Assembly (NCBI GenBank): GCA_902571865.1
Contig: CACGDO010000008.1
Location: 1-64,000 of the forward strand
Direction of reading: 5' to 3'
Length of the DNA: 64,000 nucleotides
Source: an uncultured Alphaproteobacteria bacterium
GTDB taxonomy: Bacteria; Pseudomonadota; Alphaproteobacteria; HIMB59; GCA-002718135
How positions within the stretch are numbered: the first letter of the stretch is position 1; every line of letters starts with the position of its first letter. The notes under the pieces are model-generated. The model was not told the DNA's origin and searched no databases. It saw nothing but the letters and a program-made list of their open reading frames with translations. Below, piece by piece: positions 43,801 through 53,150 of the stretch. The translations under genes and the position numbers were made by a program.

Positions 43801-43967
43801 TATTATTTCAATTATAGTTAATAATTTTCTCTCAAACCATGAAAATTAAAAAATTCAAAGATTAATTATATAAATAAACACTAATTTTCTTATAAATTGT
43901 ATTAATTTTTTTTTGAATTCGTATGGGTTCATGTTATCAATATTATATTAAATTATATGGAGGAATT

Positions 43968-45218
43968 ATGAAAAAAATATTTGCTATTTTTCTTCTTCTT
44001 ACTTCAACATCATTTGCTGTAACTTCAGCAGAATTGAAGTTCATATGTTATCAAGATATTAATGAATGTGATACTATTGCAGACATGGCTAAATCATGGG
44101 AAGCTTCTTCTGGACATACGTTAAATATTGAAACAGTTGGATATGAAGTAATAAGAGAGCAGTTAGAAAATCAATTAGAATCAGGTGCTGCACCAGATTT
44201 AGCTAGAGTAACCAATTTAGGTGGATTAAATAAATTTTATTTAGATTTAAAACCTTATATTGATGCTACATATTGGGAACAGAATTATGGTGCAACTCTT
44301 CCTTGGTATAGAAAACCTTCTGGTGATGATGGTATCTATGGATGGCAAACTCAATTAACTGTTACTGGTCCTTATGTTAATGTAACAATGTTTGAGGATG
44401 CTGGCGTTGACATGCCTGAAGAGGGTGCTACATGGGATGATTGGGCCGATGCTTTAAGAGAAGTTAAATCTGAACTTGGATTAACAGCAGGACTTGCACT
44501 TGATAGAACTGCACATAGATGGGCTGGACCAGCCTTTTCTTATGGTGCAAAATTTCATGAAAATGGAACTCCAATTCTAGTTGATGAAGGTTTTAGAAAA
44601 TTTTCAGAAGTTTTTGTTGGATGGCATGAAGAAGGATTAATGCCAGCTGAAGGTTGGCCAGCTGGTGCTGGAACCTCATACAGAAATGCAGCTCCTTTAT
44701 TTTTAGATGGAACTGTTGCAATGCATATGTCTGGTTCATGGATGCTTGGAAACTATGATACTAACATTACAGATTTTGAGTGGAAAGTTGTACCAATACC
44801 ATGTGGTCCTGGTGGATGTGGAGCTATGCCTGGAGGTTCAGGAATAGTAGCATTTAATTCTACTGCAAATCCTGAAGCAGCTGCTTCATTTATTAATTTT
44901 ATGGCGCAAACTGAAAATGCAGAAAAATTCGCTGCATCAACAAGTAATATCACTGCTCATCAAGGACTTCAAAAATCAGGTATAGATTACACTGGTGTAA
45001 GTCCTAATGTTGCAGAAGGTCTTGCAATTTTTGCTGCAAATGCAGGAAAAGCTGCTGACACAACTCCTCAAGCATATTGGTTCCAAGGTTACAATAAAAA
45101 CTTTGCAATTTATGGAATTGTACCTGACTACATAACTAAAGCAATAACAGGAGAAATGTCTCTTGAAGAAGCTTTAGCAGCAATTGATGCTGATGTAGCT
45201 GCAAAAATAGCTGAGTAA
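43968..45218 (+). CDS. Sugar ABC transporter substrate-binding protein (family 1)
   Basis: This 416-residue periplasmic binding protein is of UgpB/MalE type. I place the start at 43968 (MKKIFAIFLLLTSTSFAVTSA) because GGAGG lies 4 bases upstream and a signal peptide follows; the upstream ATG at 43923 adds a non-signal leader. The predicted mature start is near AELKFICYQD, not Gly-Gly-His as in the other three binding proteins. Family blocks include RVTNLGGLNKFYLDL and the late YWFQGYNKNFAIYGIVPDYI. It heads a complete importer operon ending in a GH31 glycosidase, so an alpha-linked glucoside is the likely ligand. Confidence 0.9.
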   Translation: MKKIFAIFLLLTSTSFAVTSAELKFICYQDINECDTIADMAKSWEASSGHTLNIETVGYEVIREQLENQLESGAAPDLARVTNLGGLNKFYLDLKPYIDATYWEQNYGATLPWYRKPSGDDGIYGWQTQLTVTGPYVNVTMFEDAGVDMPEEGATWDDWADALREVKSELGLTAGLALDRTAHRWAGPAFSYGAKFHENGTPILVDEGFRKFSEVFVGWHEEGLMPAEGWPAGAGTSYRNAAPLFLDGTVAMHMSGSWMLGNYDTNITDFEWKVVPIPCGPGGCGAMPGGSGIVAFNSTANPEAAASFINFMAQTENAEKFAASTSNITAHQGLQKSGIDYTGVSPNVAEGLAIFAANAGKAADTTPQAYWFQGYNKNFAIYGIVPDYITKAITGEMSLEEALAAIDADVAAKIAE

Positions 45219-45233
45219 ATAATTATTAATTTA

Positions 45234-45260
45234 TTAAGGCCGATCAAAAATCGGCCTTAA
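45234..45260. terminator. Stem-loop after the binding-protein gene (no clear U-tract)
   Basis: TTAAGGCCGAT (45234-45244) pairs with ATCGGCCTTAA (45250-45260) around CAAAA. On the plus strand it is followed by A residues, not U, so it may stabilise the upstream 3' end more than terminate. It ends 5 bp before the permease start codon, so it could also affect permease translation. Confidence 0.65.
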
Positions 45261-45265
45261 AAAAA

Positions 45266-46324
45266 ATGATGCCTGAAAATTTTTTAAATCTTAATTATTG
45301 GTATTTTATTACATTTATTTATTTGTTTGTTGGGTTTCTATTTTCAAGAGGTGTAATAGGTAGTGTAACAAGATTAATGTCGATAGTAGGCTGGCCGATT
45401 GAATTAGCTCAAAGGTTAAGTGGTACAAAAAGTTTACCTTATTTATTTTTATTTCCAAATATTTTAATTTTTGGACTATTTACTTTTTTGCCTTTGTTTA
45501 TGAATTTTGGTTTTTCTGTTACGGATGGAGAAAGTATAAACTTTTCATCAAGGGATTACTCTGGTTCTGATAATCTATCAAGAATTGTTTTAGAAAAACA
45601 AATAGATACTGGCGTTGAAAATATGGAGGATGATAAGTTTAAAGCTGCAATAGCGGATACTTTTATCTTTGTACTATTTCAAGTTCCTATAATGATCCTC
45701 ATAGCTTTAATAACTGCAATTGTTCTTAACAGAGAGATTGTTGGAAGAGCTTTTTGGCGAGCAGTTTATTTTTATCCTGTTATGCTAAGCCCAGTTGTAG
45801 TTGCTTTTCTCTGGACGTTAATACTCAAAAGGCAGGGATTGTTATCACAGACACTAATGAGTTGGAATTGGATTGATGAACCAATACAATGGTTAACAGA
45901 TCCGTCATGGACAATGTTTTGGTCAGTTCTAATTTATACTTGGGCCAATTTAGGTTTTTATATGTTGATTTTATTAGCTGGTCTACAATCAATACCAAAA
46001 GATCTTTATGAAGCTGCAGAAATGGATGGTACATCAGATCAGAGAGTCTTTTGGAGAATCACCTTACCACTCTTAATGCCAATTCTTCTTGTAGTAACAG
46101 TCTTATCTTTGATTAAGGCTTTTCAAGCATTTGAAGAATTATTTGCTCTTCAAGTTGGATGGATATCATTAGTTTCTTATATTTTTGAAACAGCAGGTCT
46201 AAGAGGACAAAAAACAACTTTTGGTTTAGGTATTGCTGCAATGGCATCATTATTAGTTGCATTATTATTAATACTTTTATCACTTCTTCAGTTTTATTTA
46301 ACGAGACGACAAGTCAAGTTATGA
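45266..46324 (+). CDS. Sugar ABC transporter permease 1 (MalF/UgpA-like)
   Basis: This 352-residue permease has two hydrophobic segments near its N-terminus (about residues 10-30 and 55-75), then a soluble loop to about residue 125, and the conserved helical core. The ATPase-docking motif is EAAEMDGTSDQRVFWRITLP near residue 250. It has an extra N-terminal helix compared with compact UgpA. It overlaps the second permease by 4 bp (ATGA). Two in-frame ATG codons stand side by side at its start, and either could be used. Confidence 0.9.
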   Translation: MMPENFLNLNYWYFITFIYLFVGFLFSRGVIGSVTRLMSIVGWPIELAQRLSGTKSLPYLFLFPNILIFGLFTFLPLFMNFGFSVTDGESINFSSRDYSGSDNLSRIVLEKQIDTGVENMEDDKFKAAIADTFIFVLFQVPIMILIALITAIVLNREIVGRAFWRAVYFYPVMLSPVVVAFLWTLILKRQGLLSQTLMSWNWIDEPIQWLTDPSWTMFWSVLIYTWANLGFYMLILLAGLQSIPKDLYEAAEMDGTSDQRVFWRITLPLLMPILLVVTVLSLIKAFQAFEELFALQVGWISLVSYIFETAGLRGQKTTFGLGIAAMASLLVALLLILLSLLQFYLTRRQVKL

Positions 46325-47760
46325 GTGCTGTTTTAAAATTTCTTTCACGCACTCAAGGTAAAAATGGACCTGCTTTGGTTGATTGGATTTCTTATATCTA
46401 TCTTCTTTTAGGTTTTTTGATAATATTTTTACCAGTCTTATGGCTGTTACTAAACTCTATTAAATCTCAATTTCTTCTTCAAAAACTAGATACTAATATA
46501 CTACCACTTGATTATGATAGAGTCGTGCGAGCTACTGTTTTTGGCCCGGAAGGAAAAGAAATTTTTATTATGAAAGATATGCCAGAATGGGTTATTTATT
46601 GGAACGAGCTTCGTGATGAAGATAAAAAAAATGAAAATAATCCAAATGAATTTATTTCTAATTATGAAGGAAAAGAATATTATGCGTTAAGAACTCATCT
46701 AGGGTTGGTCTCTGACCATGCTAAAAAACTAATTAAGCAAAAAAATTTACCTGAATGGCTTATAAAATATCCGAGTATGTTTCCAGATGCGAAAAAAGAA
46801 TACGACCCTCAAGAATTTTTAACTAATTTAAATGAAGAAGAAATTCGACTTATGTCTGAATTTCTAGGTATTAAACCTTATAAGCCAAATGGATTTACAT
46901 CACAAATTTTAATATCTGCAATTAATCCTGAAACAAATAAACTTGAAGAATATTCTGTGAGTCGATTAAATAATAATAAAGACACAGTAAATGCAAGATT
47001 AATTTCTAATCCCCAAGGAGGAATTGTTAAACTTCAAACGCAAGATATAATAGTTAACAAAAAACTTCGTCCTTCATGGATTAATTATTCTGATCCCTTA
47101 ACAAACAATGTTAGAGGTATGAGTTTTGATGCCGTCAAATGTCTTAGTAACTCTCTTTTTGTTACTATAGTTGCAACAATTATAACAGTTTTGATAAATT
47201 CAATGGCAGCATTTGCATTATCAAAATACAAATTTAATGGTCAAATAATTTTCTTCATAATTATTTTGGCGACTCTAATGGTTCCAGCTTCAGTATTAAT
47301 AGTTGGTATATTTAAAATGGTTTCTATGACAGGATTAAATGGATCTTTGTGGGGAGTTATTATACCTGGTGCTGCTACACCTACAGGTGTTTTTATGCTT
47401 AGACAATATATGCTAACAATTCCAGATGAGCTTTTAGAAGCTGCAAGAATGGATGCAGCAAGTGAATGGAGTATTTATTGGAAAATTGTTTTTCCTCTTG
47501 CTCTTCCTGCTATTGCTGTTCTAGGTATACTCTCAATTATTTGGAGATGGAACGATTTAATTCTGCCAATGATCGCAGTATCGACTACAAAAACTGCTTA
47601 CACTATCCAGCTTTGTTTACTTGATTTTCAAGGTGAATATGTTGCTCAAGAACACTATAGACTAGCTATGACTGTTGTCAGTTTAATACCTACAACTTTG
47701 GTATTTGTATTTTTACAAAGATACATAACCACTGGAATTGCAAACACGGGAATTAAATAA
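46321..47760 (+). CDS. Sugar ABC transporter permease 2 (MalG/UgpE-like) with large insertion
   Basis: This 479-residue permease is about 200 residues longer than usual MalG-type proteins. The first helix is near residues 23-48. About 225 mostly charged residues follow (roughly 50-275), then the standard helical core with docking motif EAARMDAASEWSIYWKIVFP near residue 380. The motif has Ala in place of the common Gly. The insertion lies in the first periplasmic loop, so it may form an extracytoplasmic domain contacting the binding protein. It is followed after 2 bp by the ATPase gene. The core family call is secure. Confidence 0.86.
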   Translation: MSAVLKFLSRTQGKNGPALVDWISYIYLLLGFLIIFLPVLWLLLNSIKSQFLLQKLDTNILPLDYDRVVRATVFGPEGKEIFIMKDMPEWVIYWNELRDEDKKNENNPNEFISNYEGKEYYALRTHLGLVSDHAKKLIKQKNLPEWLIKYPSMFPDAKKEYDPQEFLTNLNEEEIRLMSEFLGIKPYKPNGFTSQILISAINPETNKLEEYSVSRLNNNKDTVNARLISNPQGGIVKLQTQDIIVNKKLRPSWINYSDPLTNNVRGMSFDAVKCLSNSLFVTIVATIITVLINSMAAFALSKYKFNGQIIFFIIILATLMVPASVLIVGIFKMVSMTGLNGSLWGVIIPGAATPTGVFMLRQYMLTIPDELLEAARMDAASEWSIYWKIVFPLALPAIAVLGILSIIWRWNDLILPMIAVSTTKTAYTIQLCLLDFQGEYVAQEHYRLAMTVVSLIPTTLVFVFLQRYITTGIANTGIK

Positions 47761-47762
47761 TT

Positions 47763-48785
47763 ATGGCTACACTTGAAATAAAAAAAGTAAGAAAAAATTA
47801 CGGAACCTTAGAAGTAATTCACGGTATTGATCTTTTCATTAACAATGGAGAATTTTGTGTTTTAGTTGGCCCATCAGGTTGTGGTAAATCAACATTATTA
47901 AGAATGATAGCTGGACTTGAACAGATTACAAAAGGAGATATTTTGATTGATAATCAAGTTGTAAATAATATTTCTGCAGCAAGAAGAGGTTTAGCAATGG
48001 TTTTTCAATCATATGCTTTATATCCTCATATGAGTGTTAGACAAAATTTAGCTTTTGGACTGGAAAATTTAAAAATGAAAATTGAAGAAATTGATAGACG
48101 TATTTTGGAAGCTGCAAGACTTCTTAGAATGGAGGAATACTTACAAAGAAAACCTGGCCAATTATCCGGTGGACAAAAACAACGAGTTGCAATTGGGAGA
48201 GCAATAGTAAGAGAACCATCAATATACTTATTTGATGAACCACTTTCTAATTTAGATGCTGAACTTAGAGTTGCAACACGAGTTGAATTAAAGGCATTAC
48301 ATGCAAGGTTAGGTAATACTATGATTTATGTAACTCATGATCAAGTAGAAGCAATGACAATGGCTGATAAAATCGTAGTAATGAATGATGGTATTATTGA
48401 GCAAGTTGGAGCACCTTTAGAATTATACAACAAACCATCTAATAAATTTGTAGCTGGTTTTATTGGGTCACCAAAAATGAATTTTATACAATTTGACTAT
48501 CTTCCAAATTCGTTAAAAGAAAAGGCACCGCCTAACTCAATAAGTCTTGGAATAAGACCTGAGCATCTATCAATTAAAGATGAAAACTCGTTATTGCTAA
48601 ATGTAGAAACAGTTGAGCAATTAGGTTCTGATAGTTTTTTGTATGGAACAACCTCAGGAGAACAAAAAATTTCAATAAAACTAAATTATCAAACTGATAT
48701 TCAGGCCAATCAATCAATTAAGGTTGGGTTTAAACTAGATGATGCTCATTGGTTTGATAAAGATGGTATTGCTCTAACATCTTGA
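47763..48785 (+). CDS. Sugar ABC transporter ATPase (MalK/UgpC-like)
   Basis: This 340-residue ATPase has Walker A GPSGCGKST near residue 38, the Q-loop MVFQSYALYPHMSV, signature QLSGGQKQR near 135, Walker B IYLFDEPLSNLDAE, and switch VTHDQVEAMTMADK. A C-terminal TOBE-type regulatory domain starts near residue 245 (SISLGIRPEHLSI). UgpC/MsmK-type ATPases often serve several importers. This is the only one of its class in the window, so it could also drive the ATPase-less importer at 16297-19510. It overlaps the GH31 start (TTGA). Confidence 0.93.
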   Translation: MATLEIKKVRKNYGTLEVIHGIDLFINNGEFCVLVGPSGCGKSTLLRMIAGLEQITKGDILIDNQVVNNISAARRGLAMVFQSYALYPHMSVRQNLAFGLENLKMKIEEIDRRILEAARLLRMEEYLQRKPGQLSGGQKQRVAIGRAIVREPSIYLFDEPLSNLDAELRVATRVELKALHARLGNTMIYVTHDQVEAMTMADKIVVMNDGIIEQVGAPLELYNKPSNKFVAGFIGSPKMNFIQFDYLPNSLKEKAPPNSISLGIRPEHLSIKDENSLLLNVETVEQLGSDSFLYGTTSGEQKISIKLNYQTDIQANQSIKVGFKLDDAHWFDKDGIALTS

Positions 48786-51163
48786 AAAAATTTGATAAAA
48801 TTTTAAGCTGTAAAGTTTTCAAAAAAAAAGTCTTATTTAATTTAGAGTATAATTGGGGATTTTATATTTCAATATCAAATGATAATATTCTTAACTTTGA
48901 ATTATTTGATAAAAAAAATAAAAATGTTTTACCAAAAATAATTAATGAAAAAAATTATATTTACAAAAATATAAATGTCTCAAAATATAAAAATTATTAT
49001 GTAATTAAATTACAACTTACAAAAATAAAGGTTTATAATAATCCTTTTCGAATAACAGTTTACAGAAAAATTAAAAATAAATGGCAAGAAATCTGCTCTG
49101 ATAGAGAAACTGGTTCATGGTATTGTAATGAAGAAAAAAATGAGATAACTCATTATCAAAATAGATATTCTTATAATAATATTTATGGTCTTGGTGAAAA
49201 AACTGGTAATTTAGAAAAATCATACAGAAGATATGTATTATCTCAAAAAGATGCACTGGGTTATAATGGAGAAAAGAGCGATCCCCTCTATAAATCTTTT
49301 CCTTGGTTATACATAATAAATAAAAATAATAGAAATTGTGATTATGGACTTTTATATAATACTTTAGGTTATGGTGTTGTTGATTTAGGAAGTGAACATT
49401 CAAATTATCATCATCCTTATAGATACGCAAATTTCCAAAATAACGGAATTCAACTTTTTATATTTTTAAATAACAAACAATCTATTATTTCTTCTCTTAA
49501 TAATTTTATTGGTCCAAGATATTTTCCACCAAAATGGAGTTTAGGTTTTCAATTTTCTTCTATGGAAATTGCTGATGATGAAAATTCACAAAAATTGTAC
49601 TTAGAATTTTTAAATAAATGTAACGAATTAAAAATTCCATTAAGTAGTTTGCACTTTGGCTCCGGATATACTTTGCATGGCAAGAAAAGATATATGTTTA
49701 AATGGAATAAAAAAAAATTTCCTGAACCAAAATTATTTTTAGATAAAATTAAACAATACGGTATACATCTTACTGCTAATTTAAAACCAGCAATATTAAC
49801 TTCACATCCGTTTTATAAAAAAGCAGTAAAAAAGAATATTTTCATATCAGATAATAATAATAAACCTCTTGTAATTCAATTTTGGGATGAAACTGCGAGT
49901 ATAATTGATTTTACTAAAAAAACGGGAGCCACTTGGTGGAAAAAATATGTTACAAAATACATATTATCAAATGGTTTTGATACAATTTGGAATGACAACA
50001 ATGAATATGATCTTGAAGACAAAGATGCTTATTCATTATATTTAAATAAAAAAGTTAAAACAAATTCATTGCTACCGTTACAAGCTATCTTAATGTCTAA
50101 GGCTAGCTCTCAAGCTACAAGAAACTACTATCCAAGAATAAGAAATCATGGAGTTACCAGATCTGGCACATTAGGAATTCAACGTTATGTAGAAACATGG
50201 ACAGGTGATAATGATACATCTTGGCATTCATTAAAGTGGAGTGCATCTATAGGGTTAGGCCTCTCCTTGTCTGGAATTGGATTTTTTGGACATGATATAG
50301 GTGGATTTACTGGAAAAAAAACTTCTAGAGATTTAATGATACGTTCTCTTCAATTTATGTTGTTTCACCCTAGGTTTCATATGAATTCATGGAAACCAAA
50401 TAACAAAAAAAAATATAAAAATAAGAATATAATTAATCTAAATAATACTAATTTGCCGTGGCTTTATAATGATACTACTCCAACGGTTACAAAATTAATT
50501 CAATTACGATATCAACTTCTACCAATTCTTTATTCAGCAATATGGCGTTTTTATAAAGAAGGTGAACCAGTAATAAGGCCATTATTTTTAGATTTTCCAG
50601 AAAATGAACATTTTGAACAAGAAGAAGTTTTTTCTATAAATGAAAGAGTTATTGTAGCACCTGTTTTAGAAAAAAATAGAAATAGAGTAAAAGTTTTCCT
50701 TCCTTTTTGTAGAGAAGGTTGGTTTGATTATTTTAATTTAAAATTAATTTCTAATGGTGGATGGGTAAGTATAAGTGCACCAATTAATAAACTGCCAATA
50801 ATTATCAGAGGTGGTACAGTTATACCTAAATTAAAAATAAATTTTTATGAGCCTCATTTAGCTCCAATAAAAGAAATAGTAGTTTTTCCTTCTTTAACTG
50901 ATATTTCTTTTAAGCAAGAAAATTCACCATTAATATTCGATGATGGACATACTATGGATTATGAAATTAAAAAAAATTTGATCTTAACACCATTAATTAA
51001 ATTTAAAAAAAATAAACTTTCACTATCATTTTCTTTAGAAGGAAAAGGAAAAATGCAAAAAGAAAAAATTATATTAAAGTATCCTAGTTACTGTGATTTA
51101 ATTCTAAAAAATTGCCTGAATTACTTTATAAAAAAATCTTATATCTATAAAATCTATAAATAA
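48782..51163 (+). CDS. Glycoside hydrolase family 31 (alpha-glucosidase-like)
   Basis: This 793-residue GH31 enzyme probably hydrolyses alpha-linked glucosides in the cytoplasm, as no signal peptide is present. The nucleophile motif reads TIWNDNNEYD near residue 405 (Asp in WNDNNE). The acid/base region is WTGDNDTSWHSLKWS near 475, followed by GFFGHDIGGF, the family signature. The start is TTG at 48782, overlapping the ATPase stop, and no ATG is available until far downstream. Sulfoquinovosidases of this family have a DFGE-type nucleophile motif; this protein has WNDNNE, so I do not call it one. Lys, Asn and Ile content is very high. It sits in the importer operon. Confidence 0.86.
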   Translation: MKKFDKILSCKVFKKKVLFNLEYNWGFYISISNDNILNFELFDKKNKNVLPKIINEKNYIYKNINVSKYKNYYVIKLQLTKIKVYNNPFRITVYRKIKNKWQEICSDRETGSWYCNEEKNEITHYQNRYSYNNIYGLGEKTGNLEKSYRRYVLSQKDALGYNGEKSDPLYKSFPWLYIINKNNRNCDYGLLYNTLGYGVVDLGSEHSNYHHPYRYANFQNNGIQLFIFLNNKQSIISSLNNFIGPRYFPPKWSLGFQFSSMEIADDENSQKLYLEFLNKCNELKIPLSSLHFGSGYTLHGKKRYMFKWNKKKFPEPKLFLDKIKQYGIHLTANLKPAILTSHPFYKKAVKKNIFISDNNNKPLVIQFWDETASIIDFTKKTGATWWKKYVTKYILSNGFDTIWNDNNEYDLEDKDAYSLYLNKKVKTNSLLPLQAILMSKASSQATRNYYPRIRNHGVTRSGTLGIQRYVETWTGDNDTSWHSLKWSASIGLGLSLSGIGFFGHDIGGFTGKKTSRDLMIRSLQFMLFHPRFHMNSWKPNNKKKYKNKNIINLNNTNLPWLYNDTTPTVTKLIQLRYQLLPILYSAIWRFYKEGEPVIRPLFLDFPENEHFEQEEVFSINERVIVAPVLEKNRNRVKVFLPFCREGWFDYFNLKLISNGGWVSISAPINKLPIIIRGGTVIPKLKINFYEPHLAPIKEIVVFPSLTDISFKQENSPLIFDDGHTMDYEIKKNLILTPLIKFKKNKLSLSFSLEGKGKMQKEKIILKYPSYCDLILKNCLNYFIKKSYIYKIYK

Positions 51164-51168
51164 TTTAT

Positions 51169-52371
51169 ATGAAAAATTTAAAACAAACTATTACAGAAAT
51201 TATTAATGGAACTGAAATATTTGATATCCATACTCATCTATTCCCTGCTGCATTTAAAAAATATCATCTTTCAGGTATAAGTGAAGTTTTAAACTATCAT
51301 TATTTAATTGCAGAATTACTTACAACAACAAATATAAATGTAAAAAATTTTTACAAACTAACAAAGATAGAAAAAGCAAACATAATTTGGGAAGAATTAT
51401 TTAAAAAAAGAACTCCTATTTCCGAAGCTTGTAAGGGTGTGCTAACAATTTTATCAGAATTATCAATTGATTATATGTTTAAGTCATTTGATGAAATTAA
51501 CACTGAATATTCCAAATTAAATTTATCTGATTTACAAATATTTAAAATCATTAAAATTTCTAAAATTGTAATGACTAACAACCCATTTGATAAATCTGAA
51601 TGGCAATTATTTAAAAATAAAAATTGGGATACTAATAAATATCTAGCTTCACTTCGATTAGATGACATACTTATAAATTTAGATAAATGTTTAGATATTT
51701 GTAAAGAAAATATTAACAATTTTGATAATGATAACGATTTAATAATTAAGTATTTAGATAAAGTATATGAAGAATCTAAACCGGTATACGCTGCATTATC
51801 CTTAAATGGTTTACAATTAAATTCTTTTTTAAAAAATAAGTTTATTCCAGATATTTTGAAATGGCTTGAAAGAAAAAATATTCCATTATCCTTATTAATA
51901 GGTGTGAGAAGAAATGTTAATAAAGATTTTTTACTTGCCGGAGATGGTATAGACAGAATTGATTTACGTCATTTAAGTGAAATATGTAATCAATATTCAA
52001 ATAATAAAATACTTTGCTCATGCTTATCTTTTAATGATCAACATGAATTGACGGTATTAGCAAGAAAACATCAGAACCTTAAAATATTTGGCTTTTGGTG
52101 GTTTATGAATCAACCTAGTTTAATAAAACTAATTTTAAATTTAAGAATTGAATTATTGGGATTAAATTTTATTCCACAGCACTCCGACGCAAGAGTGACA
52201 GATCAATTACTTTATAAATGGCCTCATTTTAAAGCATTATTAAGCAAAGTTTTATACAATCATTATAACGATATTAAGCTAAAAAATTTTAAAATTTCTG
52301 AAAATCAAATTAGTGATGATGTATCAAAACTCTTTTATATAAATAGTAAAAATTTTCTAAATTTAAGTTAA
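51169..52371 (+). CDS. uxaC: Glucuronate (uronate) isomerase, short form
   Basis: UxaC isomerises glucuronate to fructuronate, the entry to the hexuronate route. This 400-residue protein has the amidohydrolase-type metal motif IFDIHTHLFP (about residues 18-27) and the late block WWFMNQPSLIK followed by IPQHSDARV, matching the family's TDSR region. The usual length is about 470 residues, and the shortfall lies in the central part. It starts 5 bp after the GH31 gene and is convergent with an SDR gene (4 bp overlap). The presence of uxuB and uxuA nearby supports the call. It is more AT-rich and divergent than enterobacterial UxaC. Confidence 0.8.
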   Translation: MKNLKQTITEIINGTEIFDIHTHLFPAAFKKYHLSGISEVLNYHYLIAELLTTTNINVKNFYKLTKIEKANIIWEELFKKRTPISEACKGVLTILSELSIDYMFKSFDEINTEYSKLNLSDLQIFKIIKISKIVMTNNPFDKSEWQLFKNKNWDTNKYLASLRLDDILINLDKCLDICKENINNFDNDNDLIIKYLDKVYEESKPVYAALSLNGLQLNSFLKNKFIPDILKWLERKNIPLSLLIGVRRNVNKDFLLAGDGIDRIDLRHLSEICNQYSNNKILCSCLSFNDQHELTVLARKHQNLKIFGFWWFMNQPSLIKLILNLRIELLGLNFIPQHSDARVTDQLLYKWPHFKALLSKVLYNHYNDIKLKNFKISENQISDDVSKLFYINSKNFLNLS

Positions 52372-53120
52372 CTCAAAATTGGGTCTTTAACAGGAATAAT
52401 TGGTACTCCACCTGGGGATTGTTCTGTTCCAGAAATTTCAATAGTACTTATATTACTTCTCCATCTTACACTTAAAGCAAACATTATAGCATCAGCAATA
52501 TCTCTCGGCTCTAGAAGAGTAAAACCAGACATAAATTTTTTGGCTTTATTTTTATCTGTAAAAGCAGCTTTACCAAAATTTGTTTTAGTTCTTCCAGGGC
52601 ATATTTCAGAAACTTTAACCCTTGATCCACTAAGTTCAATTCTTAAGCTTTGTGCAATTCTATGGATAGCACCTTTTTGACCACCATAAACAGTACTCAT
52701 TTGTGGATATAGACCCGCAAGTGATCCCATTAATACTACATGTCCCTTTCTTCTTTTTATCATTCCTGGAACTATAGCTTTTAAGGTATGAAGATAAGAC
52801 TCGACATTTAATCTTGTAGATAATTCAATATCTTGCCTTGATGCTTTTAATATTCCCTCAGCCCCTCTTCCAATGCCTGCATTACAAACTACAATATCAA
52901 CTTTTACTTTGGTGAGTTTTTTATAAATTTGATCAGTGTCAAAGAGATCAATTTGAATGATTTCAAATTTGTGTTTTTTTTTCAATTTCTCTAATTTTGA
53001 AACGTCTTTATCAAGAGCATAAACTTTTACATTTTCTTTTAAAAATCTTTTAAGTGTTTCTAAGCCAATACCACTTGATGCGCCGGTTATAAGCACACTT
53101 TTATATATTTTATTGATCAT
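52368..53120 (-). CDS. SDR-family oxidoreductase
   Basis: This 250-residue short-chain dehydrogenase has TGASSGIG near residue 13, CNAGIGRG near 83, the catalytic Ser in MGSLAGLY and the Tyr/Lys pair in YGGQKGA near 150. Its pattern is that of 3-hydroxyacid or serine-dehydrogenase-like SDRs (YdfG type), a group that also includes sulfoacetaldehyde reductases. With several sulfonate genes in the window that is a possibility, but nothing in the sequence proves it. It lies between uxaC (convergent, 4 bp overlap) and uxuB (divergent, 30 bp). Confidence 0.83.
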   Translation of the reverse strand: MINKIYKSVLITGASSGIGLETLKRFLKENVKVYALDKDVSKLEKLKKKHKFEIIQIDLFDTDQIYKKLTKVKVDIVVCNAGIGRGAEGILKASRQDIELSTRLNVESYLHTLKAIVPGMIKRRKGHVVLMGSLAGLYPQMSTVYGGQKGAIHRIAQSLRIELSGSRVKVSEICPGRTKTNFGKAAFTDKNKAKKFMSGFTLLEPRDIADAIMFALSVRWRSNISTIEISGTEQSPGGVPIIPVKDPILS

Positions 53121-53150
53121 CTTCTGTTTAAGTATATTTTAATTATTAAT

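Noticed and set aside
48782..51163. GH31 protein as a sulfoquinovosidase feeding the sulfonate genes
   Set aside because: The nucleophile region reads WNDNNE, not the DFGE-type motif I know from sulfoquinovosidases, and its operon carries an ordinary sugar importer. It is better described as alpha-glucosidase-like.
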